NCBI GenBank assembly: GCA_015698305.1
Contig: CP048620.1
Location: 437,885 to 501,884, forward strand
Origin: Candidatus Nitrohelix vancouverensis
GTDB taxonomy: Bacteria; Nitrospinota; Nitrospinia; Nitrospinales; VA-1
Reading direction: 5' to 3'
Length of the DNA: 64,000 nt
In this document: positions 15,516-24,154 of the stretch, one piece after another
Numbering within the stretch: the stretch's first letter is position 1
Layout of the letters: each line of letters opens with the position of its first letter
Notes under the pieces: generated by a model
What the model was told of the DNA's origin: nothing
What the model saw: only the letters and a program-made list of their open reading frames with translations
Databases searched by the model: none
Translations under genes and position numbers: made by a program

Positions 15516-15545
15516 ATTCTAAAGGTTTTATGTGACGCCTGTCAA
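15516..15545 (-). promoter_or_regulatory. Strong sigma70-like promoter of the tRNA/rpmG/secE cluster
   Basis: Minus strand TTGACA (15540-15545), 18-base spacer, TAGAAT (15516-15521). Both boxes are near consensus. The predicted start falls about 15 bases before tRNA-Thr(TGT), as expected for a stable-RNA promoter. Confidence 0.75.
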
Positions 15546-15684
15546 TACAAAAAGACACTTCCTTAGATTTTTTGAGGAGCCGCAAGGGCTAAATTCTCAG
15601 AAGCCTAAATGGTCAGACGGCAACGCACTTGCTCGTATTTTTTACTCACTTTAACACGCTTGCAAGTGTTTTCACAGATTATTT

Positions 15685-16245
15685 TTACTTTTTTTCTATC
15701 TTTTCCAAAATAATTATATTCTGCTGGCGCGGAGGCTTTGGCGGCGGGGGTTTGACTCTTTTTTTTCGCTTCAGCGTTTTACTGATAACACGCTTACGGG
15801 AACTCTTTGATTTTTTAACGCTTGCCTTGTTTTCTCGCTTGTTTGGCCTTTTCACGTTAAATTTTCTGCGGCAATACTCCAGAGTGTAACGAAAATTATA
15901 ATAATCGACGGAATTTTGCGCGTCTTCAAAAGATACGATATAGGGGATCAGCAGAGGGGAGGAAAGCAGATACATCCAGCCTTTACCCGATTCGCCTGTG
16001 TAAAACTGCCCGCCTCCGGGGATCACCGAATACAGACGGGCGATTTCTGGGTCCAAGTAGCGGTATTCTTTGTCACAGCCTCTCTTTATATAGGAAGCCA
16101 TCTCAAATTCCATGTCGGGCGTGATTTGCTTGAAGCGCATGCGGGGGTCCACGCCGGCGCGGGAACTCACGCAACCGGAAAGGATGACGCCCGCCAACAC
16201 TATCAGCGCGACTAAAACGGAATTTTTTACAGCAAAAACCCTCAT
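15685..16245 (-). CDS. Predicted lipoprotein with basic, proline-rich tail
   Basis: 186 residues. A signal peptide ends in the lipobox LSGC (Cys25), predicting lipid anchoring. The middle has PGGGQFYTGESGKGWMYL followed by a hydrophobic stretch, a pattern seen in small DUF5683/TM2-like membrane proteins that begin PG-G-QFY-G. The last 55 residues are very basic (KRKKRVK) and include PPPPKPP, which could contact peptidoglycan or the cell surface, but no function can be assigned. It stands alone, on the same strand as the tRNA cluster but upstream of the cluster's promoter. Confidence 0.75.
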   Translation of the reverse strand: MRVFAVKNSVLVALIVLAGVILSGCVSSRAGVDPRMRFKQITPDMEFEMASYIKRGCDKEYRYLDPEIARLYSVIPGGGQFYTGESGKGWMYLLSSPLLIPYIVSFEDAQNSVDYYNFRYTLEYCRRKFNVKRPNKRENKASVKKSKSSRKRVISKTLKRKKRVKPPPPKPPRQQNIIILEKIEKK

Positions 16246-16378
16246 AACCTAATGAATTATATAGGATTATAATTTTTAATCAAATCAACGCGCGGACTTC
16301 GGGCCTGAGCGATAAAATGGTCTTTCTATTTAACGGCTCTTTGCGCTAAGCGCTTGATGTTTAATAAGCCTGGGTCGT

Positions 16379-17626
16379 TCAGGAGGCGGGTTCTGCGTGT
16401 GGATGCCAGACGATCTTGCCGCGACTCATGACAAAATCAGCATTCTGGCGTGTTTCTTCGAATGGCAGGGTTTCGGGATCTTCAACATCGGCGGGCATAC
16501 GAAATCCAATCACATCGGCGGGGCGCCCCGGGGCCAGAATACCGGAATTCAGGCCCAGGGCCTTGGCGCCTTCGCGCGTGGCCATCTCCAACCAGGCGCG
16601 GTGGCTGATTTCGGGAAAAGTCGCGCTGGCAATCCTCAATTCGCGAAGAAAATTCAAGGATTCGTTGCTGGCGAGGGAATCGGTGCCCAATCCGACGGCT
16701 ATCTTGCGGGCGCGCAGTTCGGGGATCGGCAATAGCTCGCGCCGTCCAAACCATTGCGAGCTTCCGGGACAGAACACGGCGCTGGCTTTGTTCGACGCGA
16801 TCCGATCCAAATCGTTCATATCCATATGATTGGCGTGGATGAGGGTCATCTGATTGAGAACGCCCAAGGCGTCGAGATAGGCGACGGGGCCTTTTCCCGG
16901 AGGACGCCAGTTCGGGTCCAACGCTCCGCGTTCTTGCAGAAATGCCGCCATCTCGCCGCCGCCCTCCTTCAAAAATCGCTCTTCCTCTGGAAATTCGGCG
17001 ACGTGACAAGACCAGGGCGCGGAATGGCGCTTCGCTAATTTTCGTAACGCTTTGAACAATTCGGGGGAAACGGAATACGGGGCGTGCGGGGCGATGCCGG
17101 AGCGCAGGCTTTCACTGCCTGCGTCGAAGGAATCGAGCAGATCCTCCAGCCGCGCCACGATCTGCGTTGCGGCGTCGGACTTGAAGCCCAGCGTTTCCCA
17201 AAACAAAATCTGGCGAAAGGGAAAGTTTGCGTACTCCGGCAGTAATTCCGCTTGCGACAGATAATCACCAAGGGAGGTCACGCCGGAGCGCATCATCTCC
17301 TGCGACGCTTCACGCATCGCTTCTAAACGCTCGGAGAAAGTAACGGCGGCGTTAACCCTCAACAAATCGCGCACCCAGTCGGTGAAGCGTTCGCGCTTTT
17401 GCAGTTTGCCCTTGAGCGCAGACAGGGATAAATGACAATGCGCGTTCACGAAACCGGGAAGCAAAAAATAATCGCTCAGATCAAGCGTGCGTATATCGGC
17501 GGGGCCTTGACTGCTCGCTTCAATGGAGAGGATGCGATCGCCTTCGATCAGCAGTTGTCCGTCTCGAACGGCTTCGCCCTGCATCGAGGACAAGGCGCCA
17601 AATTTTATTTTCAATTTTTCAGCCAT
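16379..17626 (-). CDS. Amidohydrolase, TrzA/MtaD-like deaminase
   Basis: 415 residues from the ATG at 17626; the frame is open further upstream but that part overlaps the neighbouring methyltransferase gene. Metal-ligand motifs of the amidohydrolase superfamily are complete: GFVNAHCHLSL (HxH), the HAPYSVSP segment, SCHVAEFPEEE, IHANHMD and the aspartate in GLGTDSLASN. The family contains S-adenosylhomocysteine/methylthioadenosine deaminases, guanine and triazine deaminases and the aminofutalosine deaminase of menaquinone synthesis; which substrate applies cannot be told from sequence alone. It lies 38 bases after the ICMT-like gene and is probably cotranscribed with it and lpxK. Confidence 0.85.
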   Translation of the reverse strand: MAEKLKIKFGALSSMQGEAVRDGQLLIEGDRILSIEASSQGPADIRTLDLSDYFLLPGFVNAHCHLSLSALKGKLQKRERFTDWVRDLLRVNAAVTFSERLEAMREASQEMMRSGVTSLGDYLSQAELLPEYANFPFRQILFWETLGFKSDAATQIVARLEDLLDSFDAGSESLRSGIAPHAPYSVSPELFKALRKLAKRHSAPWSCHVAEFPEEERFLKEGGGEMAAFLQERGALDPNWRPPGKGPVAYLDALGVLNQMTLIHANHMDMNDLDRIASNKASAVFCPGSSQWFGRRELLPIPELRARKIAVGLGTDSLASNESLNFLRELRIASATFPEISHRAWLEMATREGAKALGLNSGILAPGRPADVIGFRMPADVEDPETLPFEETRQNADFVMSRGKIVWHPHAEPAS

Positions 17627-17664
17627 CGCATTTTTGCAAATCGCGCGGTGTTGTCTCCAGCCGC

Positions 17665-18120
17665 CTAGAAAAAAGTCCGGTCGCGATAAAGGCGGTAAGC
17701 GTCGCCAAAATTTTCGATCAATGCCTGTTCTTCTCTTTTGGCGCGGAACCGGTTCAAAGGTAGCACGACGAGCGCCAGATAGGCCAGACCGAGCGCAGAC
17801 CCGCAGGCCAGAAACATACCCAACAGATTGAGGCTGATGCCGACGTAAACCGGATGCCGAATCCATCGATAAATGCCGCCCGTCGCCAGACTTTCCGCGC
17901 CGGGGAACACCGCCAGCCGCTTGCCCAACGAGGCGAAACCCGCGATCCAGACGATCAACCCCAGAGCCGCGCAGGCCAGACCGACATAGACCAGCCAGCG
18001 ATGTCCGAATCCGAAATCTTTGGGTAAGAAATAGACCGCGACCAGAGGGATCAGATAAAGGGAGGGAATCAATATGCCGAGGAACAAACCGCGAACGCCC
18101 TCGCCTGAATAGCCGCTCAT
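17665..18120 (-). CDS. Isoprenylcysteine carboxyl methyltransferase-like membrane protein
   Basis: 151 residues with four hydrophobic segments. The C-terminal half carries the ICMT/phospholipid-methyltransferase signature: GGIYRWIRHPVYVG, followed by an acidic KREEQALIENFGDAY-RLYRDRT ending, which forms the S-adenosylmethionine pocket in the family. Bacterial members act on unknown lipids or isoprenoids. It begins 6 bases after lpxK, suggesting translational coupling and a membrane-lipid role. Confidence 0.8.
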   Translation of the reverse strand: MSGYSGEGVRGLFLGILIPSLYLIPLVAVYFLPKDFGFGHRWLVYVGLACAALGLIVWIAGFASLGKRLAVFPGAESLATGGIYRWIRHPVYVGISLNLLGMFLACGSALGLAYLALVVLPLNRFRAKREEQALIENFGDAYRLYRDRTFF

Positions 18121-18126
18121 GAATCG

Positions 18127-19200
18127 CTAGTCCAGCAGGTCTTTAAGAAAGGCCTCGCGTCCTTCGAGGATTTCTACTTCCAGCGACACCTTGTAAATCG
18201 GCAGGCTGAAGACATGATCGACAAATTTCACGGCGTCTTTTTCGGTGGTCACGATCATCTCTGCGCCGGAGTCCATCGCTGATTTTTCGATGGCTCTCAA
18301 ATCAATCGCCTCGTAATCATGATGATCCGGGAAAGCCTGATAATAAGTCAATCGCGCCGAAGCCTCTTCAAGAATGCGCCGGAAGTCTTCGGGATTGGCG
18401 ATGCCGCAAAACGCGGCGACGCGTTTCTGGCGAATGACGCTGGCTTCCAGACTCTCTCCCGCTTGCAGGGGAACCAGCAAATCGAGTCGCATGGAAGATT
18501 TCATGATGGGAATATCGCCGAGTAATTTGGAATCGACGCCCGGCGTTCGCCCTTTGCCGGCGTATCGCGTCACGCAGACCCGGTCGGCCCGTCGCGCGGC
18601 GCTTACAGGTTCGCGCAGTTCTCCTGCGGGAAACAGACTGCCGTTGCCGAAGGGTCTTTGATGATCGAACAATAAAATATCGAAATCTCTTTGCAGGGAG
18701 AGGTGTTGAAACCCGTCATCGAGGACCAGCGAATCGACGCCGAAATGATCCATCGCATAACGCCCGGTCTGGTAGCGGTCGGCTCCGGTCAATACCGGAA
18801 TATTCTGCAGGCGCTGGGCGATCATCACCGGCTCGTCGCCGGCAAAGTCAGGCGATAGCAGAATCTCGCGTCCGTCGCACACCACATTGACTTCCTTATT
18901 GGACCGCCCGCCGTAACCGCGACTCAGGATCGCCGGTTTGCGTCCGTGTCCGCGCAGGGTTTCCGCTATCATGATCACGAAGGGAGTTTTTCCGGTGCCG
19001 CCGAGGGTGAGATTGCCGACGCTGATGACCCGGCAGTCGAGTTTTCTCTGCGGAAACAAGCCCCATCGGTAGGCCCATAAGCGAAACTGGATCGCCCAAA
19101 AGTAAATGCCAGAAATTATCTTCAACCCAAGGTAAATGGGTATATGATAAAACTTTCGCTGGGGCGAAATGACCTGGTAAAAGAATTTTTCTAGTGACAT
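18127..19200 (-). CDS. lpxK: Tetraacyldisaccharide 4'-kinase
   Basis: Inner-membrane kinase of the lipid A pathway, phosphorylating the 4' position of tetraacyldisaccharide 1-phosphate. An N-terminal membrane-associated helix is followed by the P-loop GGTGKTPFV, then SRGYGGR, GDEPVMIAQR and LDDGFQHLSLQRD, all hallmarks of LpxK. The ATG at 19200 is preferred, giving 357 residues; an ATG at 19218 would add six residues. It is divergent from waaA (start 19243), so the outer-membrane lipid genes share a short control region of about 40 bases. Confidence 0.95.
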   Translation of the reverse strand: MSLEKFFYQVISPQRKFYHIPIYLGLKIISGIYFWAIQFRLWAYRWGLFPQRKLDCRVISVGNLTLGGTGKTPFVIMIAETLRGHGRKPAILSRGYGGRSNKEVNVVCDGREILLSPDFAGDEPVMIAQRLQNIPVLTGADRYQTGRYAMDHFGVDSLVLDDGFQHLSLQRDFDILLFDHQRPFGNGSLFPAGELREPVSAARRADRVCVTRYAGKGRTPGVDSKLLGDIPIMKSSMRLDLLVPLQAGESLEASVIRQKRVAAFCGIANPEDFRRILEEASARLTYYQAFPDHHDYEAIDLRAIEKSAMDSGAEMIVTTEKDAVKFVDHVFSLPIYKVSLEVEILEGREAFLKDLLD

Positions 19201-19242
19201 ATGTTCATCCGTTATCAACCTTAGAGAGTATACTCGCTGTTT

Positions 19243-20496
19243 ATGGATTTTTTATACAATATCTTTTCCAGCGCGCTGGCGCTGGTTCTTTCTCCGATTT
19301 TATTATTCAAGATGGCGACCAACGCTGCTTTTCGCGCAGAAATACTGGAGCGCGCACGCGTTTCGCCGCAACTCGACGCGTCTTCGGGATGCGTGTGGTT
19401 TCATGCCGCCAGCGTCGGCGAAGCGCAAGCCGCCAAAATTGTCATTCAGGCCTTGCGCGCCGACAAGCCAAAGCAGGCGATTGCCTTGTCCACTTTCACG
19501 CGTTCGGGCAGGGAGTTCGCCCTTAAGGAAGGACTCGAACCGGTCTTTCTGGCGCCGTTGGATTTGTCTCTCTTCGTCCGACCCTTTCTAAACCGACTGC
19601 AACCGCGCCTGCTGGTATTGATCGAAGCGGAGTTCTGGCCCTGCCTTTTGCGTTCCTGTCTCAACAAAGGCATTCCTGTTTTGCTGGTCAACGGTCGCAT
19701 GACGGAAAAGACCTATACCTCCTATGCGCGCTTCGCCTGGTTCTTTCGCTGGATGACCGAAGGCGTCGTGCATTTCTCCATGCGCGGTCAGGAGGATGCG
19801 GATCGCATTCGCAATCTGGGAATCGACGCAAGCCGCATCTCCATCGCGGGCAACGTGAAGTTCGACGCGCTCGACTCCAGCTCATCCCAATTTAAAGGAA
19901 GTTTGATCGACAGTCCGCTCAAGATCACCTTCGGCTCCACGCGTCCCGGCGACGAAGGGCCTATCATCGAAGCCATGATGAAATTACGCGAACAGTTCAG
20001 CGATCTGTATTGCGTGATCGCGCCGCGCCACCTCGAACGCATGAGCGAAGTGGAACGTTTGATTAAAGAATATGGACTCGATTACAAACTGCACTCGCGC
20101 ATCGGCGAGGACGATTCCGACGCGCCTCTCATTCTGGTCGATCAAATGGGTGTGCTGAAGCATTATTACTCCGTCGCCTCCATTGCCTTTGTTGGCGGCG
20201 GATTCAACCCGCGCTTCGGCGGACACAATATTCTGGAACCGGCGGCCTACAATCTGCCCGTCCTCTTCGGACCGCATATGAATAATTTCGTCGAGGAAGC
20301 CCGACTGCTGACGGAATCCGGCGGCGGCTGGCAACTCGCCAACGTCCAGGCGCTCTACCCCGCGCTTCTGGAATTGCTGGAAAACAGCGACGAACGCAAA
20401 CGACGCGGCGCGGCGGCGCGCAAGGTTCTGGAAGAGAATCAGGGCGCGGTTGAAAAATCTCTGGAGTGGATCGACGAAATTCTGGACAAAGAATGA
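19243..20496 (+). CDS. waaA: 3-deoxy-D-manno-octulosonic acid transferase
   Basis: GT30-family enzyme that adds Kdo from CMP-Kdo to lipid A precursor at the inner membrane. The 417-residue product has an N-terminal membrane anchor (NIFSSALALVLSPIL), HAASVGEAQAA with the catalytic glutamate, VLIEAEFWPCLL, NGRMTEKTYTSY, the nucleotide-side GSTRPGDEG, and VGGGFNPRFGGHNILEPAAY. The next gene overlaps it by 4 bases (ATGA) and is a paralogue. Confidence 0.93.
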   Translation: MDFLYNIFSSALALVLSPILLFKMATNAAFRAEILERARVSPQLDASSGCVWFHAASVGEAQAAKIVIQALRADKPKQAIALSTFTRSGREFALKEGLEPVFLAPLDLSLFVRPFLNRLQPRLLVLIEAEFWPCLLRSCLNKGIPVLLVNGRMTEKTYTSYARFAWFFRWMTEGVVHFSMRGQEDADRIRNLGIDASRISIAGNVKFDALDSSSSQFKGSLIDSPLKITFGSTRPGDEGPIIEAMMKLREQFSDLYCVIAPRHLERMSEVERLIKEYGLDYKLHSRIGEDDSDAPLILVDQMGVLKHYYSVASIAFVGGGFNPRFGGHNILEPAAYNLPVLFGPHMNNFVEEARLLTESGGGWQLANVQALYPALLELLENSDERKRRGAAARKVLEENQGAVEKSLEWIDEILDKE

Positions 20497-21779
20497 TTGT
20501 TATCTACCATCTCATCGGCATCGCGCTTTTACCCCTCATCGTTCCCGGCTTCGCGCTTTACGCCTTTTTTTCCCGCTATAAATGGAAACATCTGGCCCAG
20601 CATTTTGGCCGCGTTCCTGCCCTGTCCCAGGATGATAGACCGATTCTATGGTTGCAGGCCCTGTCCGCCGGAGAAGTTCAAAACGCCGTTCCGCTATTAG
20701 CCAAACTCAGCGACAAAAAACCGGACCTGCGCATCGTCGTCTCGGTGACCACCGATTCCGGCTATGAAATGGCGAAGCGCAAACTCAAAGACATCGCGGA
20801 ATGCATCTTCTTCCATCCGCTCGACATACTGCCCTTCACCGCAATGGCTCTCAAGCGGATTCGCCCAAACGCCTACGCCCTGATGGACACCGGTTTCTGG
20901 CCCGGCATCCTGCGTCAACTGCGCGCCCGCAATATTCCAGCGCTCCTGCTGAACGGGAGATTGTCGCAACGGTCCCTGAAGCGCTACCAGAGCCTGCGCG
21001 GTCTGAGCGCGGGCGTCCTCAACTGTTTTTCCGCGCTCTACATGCAGAACCAAAGCGGCAAAGACGGTTTGTTGCAACTGGGCATCGACGCGGAGAAAAT
21101 CCATTTGGCCGGGGATTTGAAATTCGATACCGTCGAAGCGGTGTCTGCGACCGAGGCGCAACGTCTGCGCGAAACCTACAAATTCAAGGATGAAGCGCTG
21201 GTCTGGATCGCGGGAAGCACCCACGCGGGGGAAGAAGAAATCATCGCCAATGTTTTCAAAAATTTGAAGGAAAGTTTCCCGACGCTCACGCTGATTCTGG
21301 CGCCGCGCCGACTGGAACGCGTCGATGAAGTGATGGCGCTGTTCAAGGCAAAGCAGATCCGCACGCTCCTGCGCTCTGAATTCCAGCGTACCGGGCCAAT
21401 GTCTTACGATGCGGTGATCCTCGACACCTATGGCGAACTGGCAAAGACCTACGCCATCGGACACGTCGCCTTTGTCGGCAACAGCCTCGTGCCGCCCGGC
21501 GGCGGACACAGCCTGATCGAACCCGCCGCGCAAGGCCTGCCCGTATTGCACGGACCGTATATAGAAAACTTTTCCGACACCGCCGATTCGCTTTCGCGCA
21601 ACCAGTTGGCGGTCGCGGTACAAGACCCGCAAGGGCTCGAAGACACGCTCCGGGTTCTGCTCCAGAACTTCGGTCAGCTCGCCAAAAACGCCTCCTCCCT
21701 CCTGCAACAATACAAAGGCGCCTCCGACACGCTCGCCCTGCGCATTATCGAAACGCTGGAACGCCCCTCGACCGACTGA
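20493..21779 (+). CDS. Second Kdo-transferase-like glycosyltransferase (diverged WaaA paralogue)
   Basis: 428 residues from the ATG at 20493, which overlaps the waaA stop. GT30 features remain: LQALSAGEVQNAVP with the catalytic-position glutamate, NGRLSQRSLKRY, GSTHAGEEEI, LAPRRLERV and FVGNSLVPPGGGHSLIEPAAQG. The motif that reads LIEAEFWP in the first copy is LMDTGFWP here, so two acidic positions differ. It could add a second Kdo or a different sugar, or use another acceptor. Translational coupling argues for work on the same lipid A intermediate. Confidence 0.85.
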   Translation: MIVIYHLIGIALLPLIVPGFALYAFFSRYKWKHLAQHFGRVPALSQDDRPILWLQALSAGEVQNAVPLLAKLSDKKPDLRIVVSVTTDSGYEMAKRKLKDIAECIFFHPLDILPFTAMALKRIRPNAYALMDTGFWPGILRQLRARNIPALLLNGRLSQRSLKRYQSLRGLSAGVLNCFSALYMQNQSGKDGLLQLGIDAEKIHLAGDLKFDTVEAVSATEAQRLRETYKFKDEALVWIAGSTHAGEEEIIANVFKNLKESFPTLTLILAPRRLERVDEVMALFKAKQIRTLLRSEFQRTGPMSYDAVILDTYGELAKTYAIGHVAFVGNSLVPPGGGHSLIEPAAQGLPVLHGPYIENFSDTADSLSRNQLAVAVQDPQGLEDTLRVLLQNFGQLAKNASSLLQQYKGASDTLALRIIETLERPSTD

Positions 21780-21830
21780 AAAACAAGCGCGAATTATCTA
21801 AAGATAAACGGACTCAAGGTCATGGACGCC

Positions 21831-21866
21831 AAATAAAAAAAACCTGCGGCCTTGTCGCCGCAGGTT
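21831..21866 (-). terminator. Rho-independent terminator of ppa
   Basis: Perfect 10-bp stem AACCTGCGGC/GCCGCAGGTT (21841-21866) with loop of six bases, followed on the minus strand by TTTTTTATTT. It lies 43 bases past the ppa stop codon. Confidence 0.9.
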
Positions 21867-21909
21867 GCAATCTGGATTTTTCTAAATTGGCTGGCTATAC
21901 AAAAACGAT

Positions 21910-22455
21910 TTATATCCCGTCGCGTTCCTCCGCCGCCTCGCGCGCGATCGCTTGCTCGATGAGCATTGCCGCGTGTTCCGCATCTTCCCATGCTTCCACC
22001 TTCACCCATTTATCCGGCTCCAGGTCCTTGTAGTGGGTGAAAAAATGTGAAATCTGACCGAGCAGGATTTTCGGCAAATCGTAATACTGGTTGATGCCGG
22101 TGTAATAGGGGTTGAGCGCATCGACCGGAACCGCCAGAATTTTCTCGTCCTCGCCCTGCTCGTCACGCATTTTCAACACACCAACCGGGCGGCTTCGCAC
22201 GATACAACCGGACATGAAACCGGAATTCGACACCACCAGCACATCGATCGGGTCGCCGTCTTCCGAAAGGGTATGCGGAACGAATCCATAATTGCAAGGG
22301 TAGCGCATGGAAGTATGCATCACGCGATCCACATAGATGGCGCCGGATTTCTTGTCCAATTCGTATTTCACCGGGTCGCCGCGATAAGGCACTTCGACAA
22401 TAACGTTGATATCCCAGGGCGGCGCCTGGCCGGTCGGTATTTTATTAATATCCAA
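21910..22455 (-). CDS. ppa: Inorganic pyrophosphatase
   Basis: Soluble family I enzyme that hydrolyses pyrophosphate and drives biosynthetic reactions. The 181-residue product has the substrate and metal motifs YELDKKSGAIYVDR, YPCNYGFVPHTLSEDGDPIDVLV (positions of the catalytic acidic residues) and HFFTHYKDLEPDKWVKV. Length is that of bacterial homohexameric forms. It stands alone, ending in the terminator at 21831-21866. Confidence 0.97.
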   Translation of the reverse strand: MDINKIPTGQAPPWDINVIVEVPYRGDPVKYELDKKSGAIYVDRVMHTSMRYPCNYGFVPHTLSEDGDPIDVLVVSNSGFMSGCIVRSRPVGVLKMRDEQGEDEKILAVPVDALNPYYTGINQYYDLPKILLGQISHFFTHYKDLEPDKWVKVEAWEDAEHAAMLIEQAIAREAAEERDGI

Positions 22456-22705
22456 AATGGGGCCTGTTTTTTATAAAGGTTTCTGATTATAATGCGGCTG
22501 TCGCAAACCAAGCGCGTTCGAAGCGATGACTTGCGCTAGCGAGGCGGGAATCCTCATTAATTCAGGCTACATAATAACGGCTCTTCCGCAAATGGGAAAT
22601 AAAAAACTATCATTAACAACGCCTGGGCGGGAATTTTTCTAACAGACGCCGTAAATACAGGCGGATTTGATGACATGTCATAGAAAGATACGGGCGCAAA
22701 AGACG

Positions 22706-23050
22706 CTACCCCTCGTCAAAAATCAGAACGCCGAGCTTGCCCAACACCTCTTCCATCACTTTTTTAGGAGCCTTGGATTTATACTTCGCCTGACGAACCC
22801 GCCAGTCCACGCTCTTGATCTGATCGACCAGAACGCACCCCGCTTTGGAAGGCAGTGGAACCGCAAAGGGATAGTTTTTTATTTTTGAAGTGATCGGACA
22901 GGCCAGAGCCAGACCCGCCTTGTCATTGTAGATTTTGGGAGAGATAACCAGAGCCGGTCGATGCCCCGCCTGTTCGTGTCCCGCCTGAGGATTGAAATCG
23001 AGCCAAATGATATGCCCCTTTTCGGGTACATAATTCTTTTTGGCTACCAT
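22706..23050 (-). CDS. mazF: MazF/PemK-type endoribonuclease toxin
   Basis: 114 residues of the MazF fold. GHIIWLDFNPQAGHEQAGHRPALVISPKIYN matches the toxin's strand-loop-strand and conserved R (in HRPALV), followed by ACPITSKIKNYPFAVPL and VDQIKSVDWR. Such toxins cleave mRNA or rRNA at short motifs to arrest growth. It overlaps mazE by 7 bases, the usual antitoxin-first order, so both are produced from one transcript. Confidence 0.93.
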   Translation of the reverse strand: MVAKKNYVPEKGHIIWLDFNPQAGHEQAGHRPALVISPKIYNDKAGLALACPITSKIKNYPFAVPLPSKAGCVLVDQIKSVDWRVRQAKYKSKAPKKVMEEVLGKLGVLIFDEG

Positions 23051-23274
23051 ACTTCTTTGCCTTCCGGCGCGCCAAAATCGACCTCGCCATAGGTATTCTC
23101 TATTTCACCGACCAAATCTTTCAGGGAGTATTTTTTGAGCGGCTTCACCAGCAGATGATCGCCCTGAACGCTGATCGCCACCTTGTCCCCGCTTTCCAGC
23201 CCCACTTCCCTGGCGTAAGCTTTGGGAATTCTCAAACCCAGGCTATTTCCCCACGCGCTGATTGTCGAATCCAT
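23044..23274 (-). CDS. mazE: MazE/AbrB-type antitoxin
   Basis: 76 residues. The N-terminal swapped-hairpin domain reads AWGNSLGLRIPKAYAREVGLESGD-K, typical of MazE/AbrB DNA-binding proteins. The acidic C-terminal part (DLVGEIENTYGEVDFGAPEGKE) would wrap the toxin. The start follows TTAAGGAGGAATC. A palindrome overlapping its -10 box (23308-23324) suggests autoregulation. Confidence 0.92.
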   Translation of the reverse strand: MDSTISAWGNSLGLRIPKAYAREVGLESGDKVAISVQGDHLLVKPLKKYSLKDLVGEIENTYGEVDFGAPEGKEVW

Positions 23275-23307
23275 GATTCCTCCTTAACCTGTCCACGCAA
23301 AACAAAA

Positions 23308-23343
23308 GATATATATAGTATATCCCAAAAATATGATTTTCAA
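23308..23343 (-). promoter_or_regulatory. mazEF promoter with overlapping palindrome
   Basis: Minus strand TTGAAA (23338-23343), 17-base spacer, TACTAT (23315-23320). The -10 box lies inside the inverted repeat GATATA-N5-TATATC (23308-23324), the expected position for a MazE/MazEF autorepressor site. Confidence 0.55.
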
Positions 23344-23385
23344 TATTTTTCAGACAATTTTTCAAGCTACCCCAAAACCTCGCCT

Positions 23386-24144
23386 ATGGCTACTATAGGG
23401 AGACCTTGGGTTGTAAATGTTGTTTTGAGAAACAACTCGCATGACAATACATGGAGGACTATCATAGAAAAAAACATTGGAGGGATTGTGGAGGCACTGG
23501 CGAAAAAAGTTGAACAATTTGCTTTTCATGGTTTTGTAGGGTTTAAGCAAAGCTTGGAAAATTATCTGACAATGGATAAATTGGTCGGGAAAGACTGCCA
23601 TGAACAAGAGGGGCTTTTAAGTGACTCTCATAAACAAATAGCAGAGGTTTTTATAAGAGATATTGCCTTGTATATTTATAAAATTTTTTACGATCAAACC
23701 TCACAAATAAAATACAGGGAACTCAAAAATCGGGTCTTAGAATTGGAGAACCCTAATAAACAGAAACTAATCGAATACATTGATAAAATCGATGAGTTAA
23801 TTCCAAGCAAGGACTGCTTAAAAAGCCATAGGGATAAGCGGCTAGCTCATTTGGATGAATTGGAAATCACCAAAGACCTCCAGTCTCAATTCCCCGAGAT
23901 GGATTTTTACCAATGGTTTCTATGTGAAGTGCGAGAGCATGGAAAAATCAGATTCATGGACTATCTGCAAGCATTTTGCTACCACGCCCTTGCAATAGTA
24001 GAAAGGGACTCATCAGGTTTCATGGAAGAATGCCAAGGAATTAAAAATAAATCGGTAATTTTTTGGGCCTTTGCCACAAAGGTGGTAAAAGACAATAATG
24101 AAGCCGATGAACTACTTCAACGAAGCCGAGAACGGATTCCGTAA
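23386..24144 (+). CDS. Putative HEPN-domain protein (AbiU2-like)
   Basis: 252 residues if the ATG at 23386 is used; the frame stays open upstream, but only across the mazE gene on the other strand, and no good ribosome site is seen. The protein is helix-rich. SHRDKRLAHLDE contains R149-x5-H155, which fits the RX4-6H active-site motif of HEPN ribonucleases, and the surrounding pattern recalls the AbiU2 abortive-infection family. It is AT-richer than its flanks and divergent from mazE, 11 bases from the convergent fic gene. Assignment rests on one motif, so it could be another helical family. Confidence 0.6.
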   Translation: MATIGRPWVVNVVLRNNSHDNTWRTIIEKNIGGIVEALAKKVEQFAFHGFVGFKQSLENYLTMDKLVGKDCHEQEGLLSDSHKQIAEVFIRDIALYIYKIFYDQTSQIKYRELKNRVLELENPNKQKLIEYIDKIDELIPSKDCLKSHRDKRLAHLDELEITKDLQSQFPEMDFYQWFLCEVREHGKIRFMDYLQAFCYHALAIVERDSSGFMEECQGIKNKSVIFWAFATKVVKDNNEADELLQRSRERIP

Positions 24145-24154
24145 CCAAAAACTC

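Noticed and set aside
22530-22640. Two short GCGGGAAT-like matches to the tRNA-Leu 3' end, as possible att sites of the mazEF-fic block
   Set aside because: Matches of about 10-12 bases only, imperfect and without an integrase; chance is as likely.
23155-23385. Upstream extension of the HEPN-like gene
   Set aside because: It would read through the mazE gene and promoter on the opposite strand; the ATG at 23386 is more plausible.
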